Assembly (NCBI RefSeq): GCF_032931615.1
Contig: NZ_CP136759.1
Location: 2,670,501 to 2,734,500, forward strand
Direction: 5' to 3'
DNA from: Palleronia sp. LCG004
GTDB lineage: Bacteria; Pseudomonadota; Alphaproteobacteria; Rhodobacterales; Rhodobacteraceae
DNA: 64,000 nt
Shown: positions 58,844-64,000 of the stretch, in pieces
How the letters are laid out: every line of letters begins with the position of its first letter
Numbering within the stretch: position 1 is the stretch's first letter
The notes under the pieces: model-generated
Seen by the model: only the letters and a program-made list of their open reading frames with translations
The model's database searches: none
Told to the model about the DNA's origin: nothing
Translations under genes and position numbers: made by a program

Positions 58844-60304
58844 ATGAACCCCGCCGAACTAACCGCCCGTACAGCCCTCTCCCTCATCCATGCCCGTGAA
58901 CTGTCTCCCGTCGAGCTTGCGGAAGCGTGCATTGTCCGAACGGAAGCAGTTAATCCAGCGGTCAACGCGATATGCGCATGGAATCCGGAAATGGTGCTAG
59001 ATGCGGCACGGGAAGCCGAGGCATCGCTAATTCGTGGGGCATCCGGCCGGCTGATCGGTTTGCCCATTGGCGTGAAGGACATGATCGACGTAGCAGGGCT
59101 CCCTACCACTTACGGTTCAGAACTTTTTGCAGATAATCTTGCCAAACGGGATGATCCCATTGTCGCAGGTCTGAAGGCCGAAGGCGCGATCATGTTCGGC
59201 AAGACGAATTGTCCGGAATGGTCCGCCGGCGCCAACACACGCAATCGTGTCTACGGCACGACCGGCAATCCCTACGACCCCTCCAAGAGCGCAGCGGGTT
59301 CCTCCGGTGGATCTGCCGTTGCGCTTGCCACGGGAATGGTGCCGCTGGCCACGGGGTCCGATACCGGCGGATCGCTCAGGAATCCTGCGGCCTTCTGCGG
59401 TGTCGTGGGATTTCGTCCCTCGCCGGGCGTCGTTCCGGGCGAGACGCGCGGAATCGCATCGCAATGGCTCTCGACCTCCGGACCGATGGCGCGGAGCGTG
59501 GATGACGTAGCGCTGATGCTCGACATCATGGCGCGTCCGGATCGCCGCGATCCCTTTACCTCCCCCGTGCGTGATCCGATCGGGTATTCCGCTCCGGGAC
59601 GTGCCGATCCCAGCCGTCTCAGGATAGCTGCGACCGAGGATTTCGGTTTTGCCCCGGTAGAGGGGATCGTGCGCCGCGCCTTTCGCAAGGCACTGGCCTC
59701 AATTCCTCTCGAGATCGAGCAGGCACATCCCGATTGCAGGGGGGCCGACCGCATCTTTGCCGTGCTGCGCGCTGTGCAGTTCCTTGGTCAGCATCATGAT
59801 CAGGTGCGAGATCATCCCGACATGGTCGGTCCGAATGTGCGTGACAATGTGCAGGAGGGTCTCGGCTATTCCGCGCTCGACGTCGCGCGCGCATTGACCG
59901 ATCAGGGTGATTATTATCGCCGCTGGCAGGTCTGGTTCGAGGATCACGACCTGCTCCTCGCTCCGGCGGTCGCGATCTCGCCGCGCGACTGGCACGAGCT
60001 TTACCCGACGCGGATCGACGAAATCGCGACCGAAAGCTACTATCACTGGCTTGCCTGTGCCTACGCGGCAACGCTTTCGGGTCACCCGTGCATAACGATA
60101 CCCTGTGGCCTCGATGAGACCGGGTTGCCATTCGGATTGCAACTGATCGGACGGCGCGGCGCGGATCGCGCACTGCTTGCGATGGCCGCAACGTTCGAGA
60201 CAATCATCGCGGGCCTTCCTGACCTCAGGACGCCACGACCCGATATCAGCAAGTTGAAGTCCAGACCGCCATTGGCCGAGGCACCGGGATTTCTCGACCT
60301 CTGA
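58844..60304 (+). CDS. Amidase (amidase-signature family)
   Basis: A 486-residue amidase-signature hydrolase with the Ser-cisSer-Lys triad Lys78 (GVKDM), Ser153 (SAAGSSGGSAVA) and Ser177 (GSDTGGSLRNPA); the spacing matches GatA-type enzymes. No GatB or GatC partner adjoins, so it is probably a catabolic amidase, not the tRNA amidotransferase. It is followed by a decayed D-amino-acid-dehydrogenase-like gene, possibly once part of the same catabolic unit. The 264 bases before it hold no gene; CAGCCG/CGGCTG (58642-58662) is a possible operator or hairpin. Confidence 0.92.
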   Translation: MNPAELTARTALSLIHARELSPVELAEACIVRTEAVNPAVNAICAWNPEMVLDAAREAEASLIRGASGRLIGLPIGVKDMIDVAGLPTTYGSELFADNLAKRDDPIVAGLKAEGAIMFGKTNCPEWSAGANTRNRVYGTTGNPYDPSKSAAGSSGGSAVALATGMVPLATGSDTGGSLRNPAAFCGVVGFRPSPGVVPGETRGIASQWLSTSGPMARSVDDVALMLDIMARPDRRDPFTSPVRDPIGYSAPGRADPSRLRIAATEDFGFAPVEGIVRRAFRKALASIPLEIEQAHPDCRGADRIFAVLRAVQFLGQHHDQVRDHPDMVGPNVRDNVQEGLGYSALDVARALTDQGDYYRRWQVWFEDHDLLLAPAVAISPRDWHELYPTRIDEIATESYYHWLACAYAATLSGHPCITIPCGLDETGLPFGLQLIGRRGADRALLAMAATFETIIAGLPDLRTPRPDISKLKSRPPLAEAPGFLDL

Positions 60305-60429
60305 TTGGAGATCTCCACGGGGCACCCGCTTTCCCCACCCCAACCGGCCCTCATGCCGCTGCGATAAAACATGATCGGAACGCGGTGCAGAAGTCCCGTC
60401 AGGGTGAAAGATGTTCCTGATCGTGTAAC

Positions 60430-61640
60430 CAACGAACGGCTTTCGAGGATTTTATCGAAACAAGCGAAATCCTAGTACTTGGGGCCGGAGTGGTCCGTAT
60501 TAGTGCCACGCTCGCCCTGCGGAGCCGAGGCTAAGATTGTGCGCTGCTGGACCGTCGCTAGCCGGGCCGGGAAACGAGCTTCGGCAATCCGGGACTGATC
60601 CAGGCGGAAGCGCCCGAGCATTGTGGACTTCCTTGGAAGCCATGGGACTTCGGCTGATGGCCGCCGGTGACAAGAGCGCGTTGGGGTGAGCCTCCACGAT
60701 CTTTTCGCGTACCGGGGTGCCACTGCGCATTGCTGGCGGCATTCCCTAACGCTGGCACATCGATGAGCCTTGATGATCCATGCACCCCTTATCCGCCGAG
60801 CGACGACATCGCATGCCCCGCTGATTGATGCAGCTGGAACTGACAACATCGTCCACCGCAACAGGTATTGAAAGGTCCGTCGCGATCAGTGCGGGTTCGA
60901 GATCGCAATCACCCTGGTGGAACATTTGATGTCGGAACTGGACATTCCTCATACCTTTTTCGACGCCCAAGCGCTCGGTTTAGAGAAGCCGAGCCGTCGA
61001 AAAGGACTCGCTGGGGCGATTCACGGGCAGGGCTCCTAGTGGTCCAGCGCACCGGGTGAACTTATTGCGGCCCAAGCCCGCCTCTTCGAGGTTCGCGGCG
61101 GCCGAACTGAACAGATGACGCAACGAATCTTTCGCGCGGATATGGATGGCATGCGGCCAATATCGGCGCGGCGCAGGTTGGCGCTACCTGGATCCATAGT
61201 CCCCGGATTTGTTGGGTCGGCTCGAATTTCGTGTCCCGATGGTTCGGAAGATGAGCCATCACATGATCTCCTACAGAGAGCATGGATTGCGTCGGCGTCT
61301 CGTCAATGTCGAGACGATTGTAGTGATATCACAGATGGAAGCGGTGCTGCGGATGACAACCGAAGCAAATTTGTTCCGGTGCGACGGAGTATCCCGTAAG
61401 CAGCAGATCGGTCGCGGAATTCGTGCCGTTCGAACCCTCATGATGGTCAAGCCACCTTAGGCGAACGGTCAGTGGTCGGGGACCAGGCCGGTCTGGCCGC
61501 ATATGCTGCTGCTCTTCCGTCAGGCACCTCTGCATGACCGACTTCGGATGAGTTTTGGACATGGATACCAAGGCTTCACGCTTAGTCCGGTAACGGGCAA
61601 GGTTCTTGCCGAAGCCATGGACGGAAATATCGCTATGTAA
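60430..61640 (+). pseudogene. Decayed FAD-dependent D-amino-acid dehydrogenase (DadA-like)
   Basis: The 1.4-kb gap after the amidase gene is not empty. Frame 1 from 60466 reads EILVLGAGVVRISATLALRS, then stops at 60532 and 60559, continuing TSFGNPGLIQAEAP: the FAD-binding start of DadA-type oxidoreductases. Frame 2 from about 60690 reads LFAYRG, then HAPLIRRATTSHAPLIDAAG, HTFFDAQALGLEKPSRRKGL, AGAIHGQGS and PGELIAAQARLFEVRGG, with stops at 60764, 60869 and 61037. Frame 3 ends SFGHGYQGFTLSPVTGKVL and stops at 61638. At least five internal stops and two frameshifts over a normal gene length show a dead gene. No start codon is recognisable. Confidence 0.85.
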
Positions 61641-61675
61641 GCCTCATTCGAGAATGAAATCTTCCAAACGAAGCA

Positions 61676-61700
61676 ACCCTCCACCGGTATGGTGAAGGGT
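61676..61700 (-). terminator. Hairpin downstream of phyR
   Basis: ACCCT-C-CACC and GGTG-A-AGGGT pair around loop GGTAT, about 28 bases past the phyR stop. There is no strong T-run on the minus strand, so its role as terminator is uncertain. Confidence 0.4.
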
Positions 61701-61728
61701 CGCAAATCGTCCGATCCAATTCGGAGGC

Positions 61729-62550
61729 TCAGGACTTAAGCGACTCTGTGCTTGCGAAAAACATCGCCTGACTGACTGCCGAGCGGACCTGCTCTTCGGA
61801 GTAGGGCTTGGCAATGAGGAAGGCCGGCTCCGGTTTGTCGCCAGTCAACAACCGCTCGGGGAAGGCGGTGATGAAGATCACGGGTATGTCGCCGAACTGT
61901 CCCAGAAGATCGTTGACCGCATCGATCCCGCTGGAATTGTCGGCGAGCTGGATGTCGGCAAGGATGAGGTCAGGTTTTTCCTTCGCGCCAAGATCGACGG
62001 CGGATGCGCGGGTACGTGCGATCCCGGTGATGTTGTGGCCCATCTCCGAAACGATGGAATGGATGTCCATCGCGATGATCGCTTCGTCCTCGATAATCAT
62101 CACACGACCGGACATGGATTTTTCCATTTCGGCGATGGCGATGTCAACCAAGCTCGAGGCTTCGTCAGCATCGATACCCATGATCGTGCCGACCTCTTCG
62201 TAACTGAAACCTTCGATCGTGGACAGGAGGAGCGCCTCACGCGTGTTGTTCGTAAGTCCCGCCATATGGTCGAGTGCGGCACTCTCCATCCGGGAGCGCG
62301 GATCCTCGGTATCGGCAGTTGGCGCGCCGGCCGTCGACCAGATCCGATGAAATGCGTTGAAGAGCGCAACTTTCGGCTCGATGTCACGTTGGAATATAGA
62401 AGGGTCCTGAAGGATAGCCTCGAGCGTCGCCGCGGCATAATTATCCCCGGTCCCCTGCGAACCCGTCAAGGCTCGAGCATAGCGACGAAGGTAGGCGAGC
62501 TCCGGTCCGATCATGTCCGACAGATCGGCAGCCTTTTTTTGTGCTGTCAT
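61729..62550 (-). CDS. phyR: General stress response anti-anti-sigma regulator PhyR
   Basis: PhyR, once phosphorylated, binds NepR and frees EcfG. The 273-residue protein has the diagnostic order: a sigma-like N-terminal domain (ELAYLRRYARALTGSQGTGD, GFSYEEVGTIMGI) and a C-terminal receiver (from 148, MIIEDEA, phosphoacceptor Asp199 in ILADIQLAD, Lys in FLIAKPY). I start at ATG 62550 (MTAQKKAADLSDM); the longer frame crosses the promoter. It is divergent from nepR-ecfG, as in most alphaproteobacteria. Confidence 0.96.
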   Translation of the reverse strand: MTAQKKAADLSDMIGPELAYLRRYARALTGSQGTGDNYAAATLEAILQDPSIFQRDIEPKVALFNAFHRIWSTAGAPTADTEDPRSRMESAALDHMAGLTNNTREALLLSTIEGFSYEEVGTIMGIDADEASSLVDIAIAEMEKSMSGRVMIIEDEAIIAMDIHSIVSEMGHNITGIARTRASAVDLGAKEKPDLILADIQLADNSSGIDAVNDLLGQFGDIPVIFITAFPERLLTGDKPEPAFLIAKPYSEEQVRSAVSQAMFFASTESLKS

Positions 62551-62574
62551 TCGATAGTGTCCCTGAATTTCTCC

Positions 62575-62599
62575 GGAACAACTGCACAGACTTGGCGTT
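62575..62599 (+). promoter_or_regulatory. EcfG promoter of nepR-ecfG
   Basis: GGAAC (62575-62579) and CGTT (62596-62599) with a 16-base spacer match the EcfG consensus exactly. The -10 is 52 bases before the nepR ATG, so ecfG should control itself. Confidence 0.85.
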
Positions 62600-62605
62600 T
62601 GTTCC
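62580..62605 (-). promoter_or_regulatory. Candidate EcfG promoter of phyR, overlapping the nepR promoter
   Basis: On the minus strand GGAAC (62605-62601) is followed, 17 bases on, by AGTT (62583-62580), three of four matches to CGTT. The -10 ends 29 bases before the phyR ATG. The two promoters interlock within 31 bases. Confidence 0.6.
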
Positions 62606-62651
62606 AACTGAACGGCCGGATTCACCAGACCAGCAGGCATCTTGTTAACTC

Positions 62652-62816
62652 ATGACATCCGAGAAGAAAACGTCCAATGTCAAGCGCCAGATCGACGAGA
62701 ATCTGCGCCGCGTGTATCAGCAGGACAGCTCCAGGGAAATTCCGGACAGGTTCAAAAAGCTGCTCGACGACCTTAAGTCAGCCGATAATGGCAACGAGCC
62801 GCAGGAACGCAGTTGA
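62652..62816 (+). CDS. nepR: Anti-sigma factor NepR
   Basis: A 54-residue anti-sigma factor that holds EcfG until PhyR-P removes it. The core helix pair is visible: IDENLRRVYQQDSSREIPDR and FKKLLDDLKSA. The ATG is at 62652, and its TGA stop overlaps the ecfG ATG (TGATG), so the two are translationally coupled, as expected for an anti-sigma/sigma pair. Confidence 0.93.
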   Translation: MTSEKKTSNVKRQIDENLRRVYQQDSSREIPDRFKKLLDDLKSADNGNEPQERS

Positions 62817-63376
62817 TGAATGAAGTCAGAGACCCGCGCGACGAGCTGGTCGATCATCTGGGCGCGCTTCGCGCATTCGCAATGTCGCTGACGCGCAACT
62901 CTGCGGCTGCCGACGATCTTGTTCAGGACACGATCGAGAAGGCTTGGAAGAACATGGACAAGTTCCAGCCCGGCACGAACCTCAGGGCTTGGCTCTTTAC
63001 GATCCAGCGAAACGCTTTCTATTCGATCCGCCGGAAGGCAAAGCGTGAAGTCGCAGATGTCGACGGGATCATGGCAGCCGGGTTGTCTGAAAAGCCGCAT
63101 CATGATGGCCGCCTTGCGATGAATGATTTCCGGAAGGCATTCGAGAAGCTTCCCGACGAGCAGCGTGAGGCTCTTATGCTGGTTGGTGCTTCTGGCTTTG
63201 CCTACGAAGAGGCGGCGGACATGTGCGGCGTCGCGGTCGGCACGATCAAGAGCCGCGCAAACCGCGGTCGCCGGAAGCTTGCCGAACTCATGGGTCTCGA
63301 TCCGAACGAGGATCCGGTCATCCGCGACACCACGAACGACTCGGTGATTTCGACCTCTTCCTCCCGGCAGAGCTGA
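62816..63376 (+). CDS. ecfG: General stress ECF sigma factor EcfG
   Basis: The 186-residue sigma factor of the alphaproteobacterial general stress response (ECF15). Region 2 reads LTRNSAAADDLVQDTIEKAW; region 4 reads LPDEQREALMLVGASGFAYE then AVGTIKSRANRGRRKL. It starts at ATG 62816, overlapping the nepR stop. Candidate target promoters in this window are those of nepR, phyR, the Rho-N-like gene and the DUF1328 gene. Confidence 0.95.
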   Translation: MNEVRDPRDELVDHLGALRAFAMSLTRNSAAADDLVQDTIEKAWKNMDKFQPGTNLRAWLFTIQRNAFYSIRRKAKREVADVDGIMAAGLSEKPHHDGRLAMNDFRKAFEKLPDEQREALMLVGASGFAYEEAADMCGVAVGTIKSRANRGRRKLAELMGLDPNEDPVIRDTTNDSVISTSSSRQS

Positions 63377-63378
63377 CG

Positions 63379-64000
63379 CATGCTGCCGGGTGGACGAGGA
63401 ATCGACGGTCTCGACCGGCTCGACATACGCCTCGTCGCGCTCCTGGGGTTGGCGCTCCTTCCGATCGGCGTCATCGCAATGGTTCAGACCTATCGCGTTA
63501 TCGACAATGCCAACACGGTGGCGCGGTCGGCTTTGATCGGAGCGACGATCAACGCCGTCAACGAGGAACGTGAAGCGCTCGTTCAACTACGCGGCGCAGC
63601 CGAGATCGCCGCGGATCTCCTGCCATCGATTGTCGATGACGTTGACGATTGCTCGCTGCGGATGGACGACTTCGCCGAGCGTTTTGCCAACATTTCCTTC
63701 GCTGGCTATATCAATGCAGGCGGGATCGTCACCTGTGGATCGTCGGGTGTCGGCACCGATATTTCCCAACTCCCGATCTGGCAGCGTTTTCTGGAGGAGC
63801 GGACGACATTCTTTGCGTCGGTTAATGGCGTCATCAGTCGTCGACCTGTTGTCAGCGTTATCCAGCCGGTCAGTGTCGGCGGGGAGACAGTCGGGTATGT
63901 CGCACTTTCGGTGCCTCAGCAGCCGCTGCGTCTGCAGCCCGAAGAGCGGAATGCGATCCAGCCTCTCGGGACGATGACGCTATCCCGATCGGGGGATGTG
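63379..64000 (+). CDS. Membrane sensor, probably stress-response histidine kinase (3' end outside window)
   Basis: About 207 codons are visible from ATG 63379, two bases after ecfG, with no stop before the window edge. A membrane segment (VALLGLALLPIGVIAMVQTY) lies near residues 18-38, then a sensory region (residues 40-190) with SVIQPVSVGGETVGYVALSV, typical of periplasmic sensing folds. Gene order phyR/nepR-ecfG-kinase suggests an HWE-type kinase that phosphorylates PhyR, but the kinase domain itself is not in the window. Confidence 0.7.

Noticed and set aside
58844..60304. Amidase as GatA of the tRNA amidotransferase
   Set aside because: The triad fits the whole superfamily, but gatB and gatC are not adjacent and the C-terminal part does not resemble GatA.
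60472..61705. Several short open frames on both strands in the amidase-phyR gap
   Set aside because: None has a ribosome site or family similarity; the region is explained by the decayed DadA-like gene.

Overview
The window is high-GC, densely packed chromosomal DNA, almost certainly from an alphaproteobacterium of the Rhodobacterales (Roseobacter/Paracoccaceae type). The evidence is a PhyR-NepR-EcfG general stress cassette, the order rnd-lptC-lptA-lptB-hpf-ptsN, a rimP-nusA-rnpM-infB operon in which RnpM is fused to an L7Ae-type domain, and an NDUFAF5-type methyltransferase. Most of it is core genome. I see no prophage, insertion sequence, CRISPR array, plasmid function, rRNA or tRNA.

Layout. 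1-4800: mutS (its 3' end is beyond the window), a MaoC-type hydratase facing a thiolase-family protein, and an exported MsrA. 4801-5136 is gene-free and holds a candidate structured RNA, possibly 6S RNA. 5137-10639: argG, a membrane protein, threonine dehydratase, a divergent HPt / receiver-PP2C phosphatase pair, and a Nudix hydrolase. 10723-16564: a tight run hslO, Nudix/CoA pyrophosphatase, cca, ABC exporter, RNA m5U methyltransferase. 16679-18833: two L,D-transpeptidases flanking a CAP-domain lipoprotein, then a small exported protein. 18906-24540: hemH, NDUFAF5-like methyltransferase, comF, grxC, C-N hydrolase, ubiG, prolyl aminopeptidase. 24553-31785: a hybrid histidine kinase, then rimP-nusA-rnpM-infB. 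31849-39549: mutT, argJ, parvulin isomerase, secA, a phosphate-binding-like/OmpA fusion, radC. 39636-46410: dnaJ, dnaK with an RpoH-type promoter, alkB, cysQ, galU, galE. 46527-50374: ptsN, hpf, lptB, lptA, lptC, rnd. 50440-58579: a Rho-N-like small protein, an FNT-family channel, tamA, tamB, a DUF1328 peptide. 58844-61640: an amidase and a decayed DadA-type oxidoreductase. 61729-64000: phyR, nepR, ecfG and the start of a sensor kinase.

The genes serve information processing (mutS, cca, rimP/nusA/infB, radC, alkB), envelope construction (secA, LptABC, TamAB, L,D-transpeptidases, parvulin), proteostasis (dnaK/J, Hsp33, MsrA) and stress control. A regulatory thread links the right half. Candidate EcfG promoters (GGAAC-N16/17-CGTT type) lie in the phyR/nepR gap on both strands, before the Rho-N-like gene at 50703 and before the DUF1328 gene at 58415.

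I did not find a convincing new defence or mobile system. The observations most worth checking are a full-length decayed oxidoreductase in what looks like empty DNA (60430-61640), an apparent CTG start for rnpM overlapping the nusA stop, a four-copy 168-residue tandem repeat inside TamB, the candidate 6S-like RNA, and the stress-promoter set.
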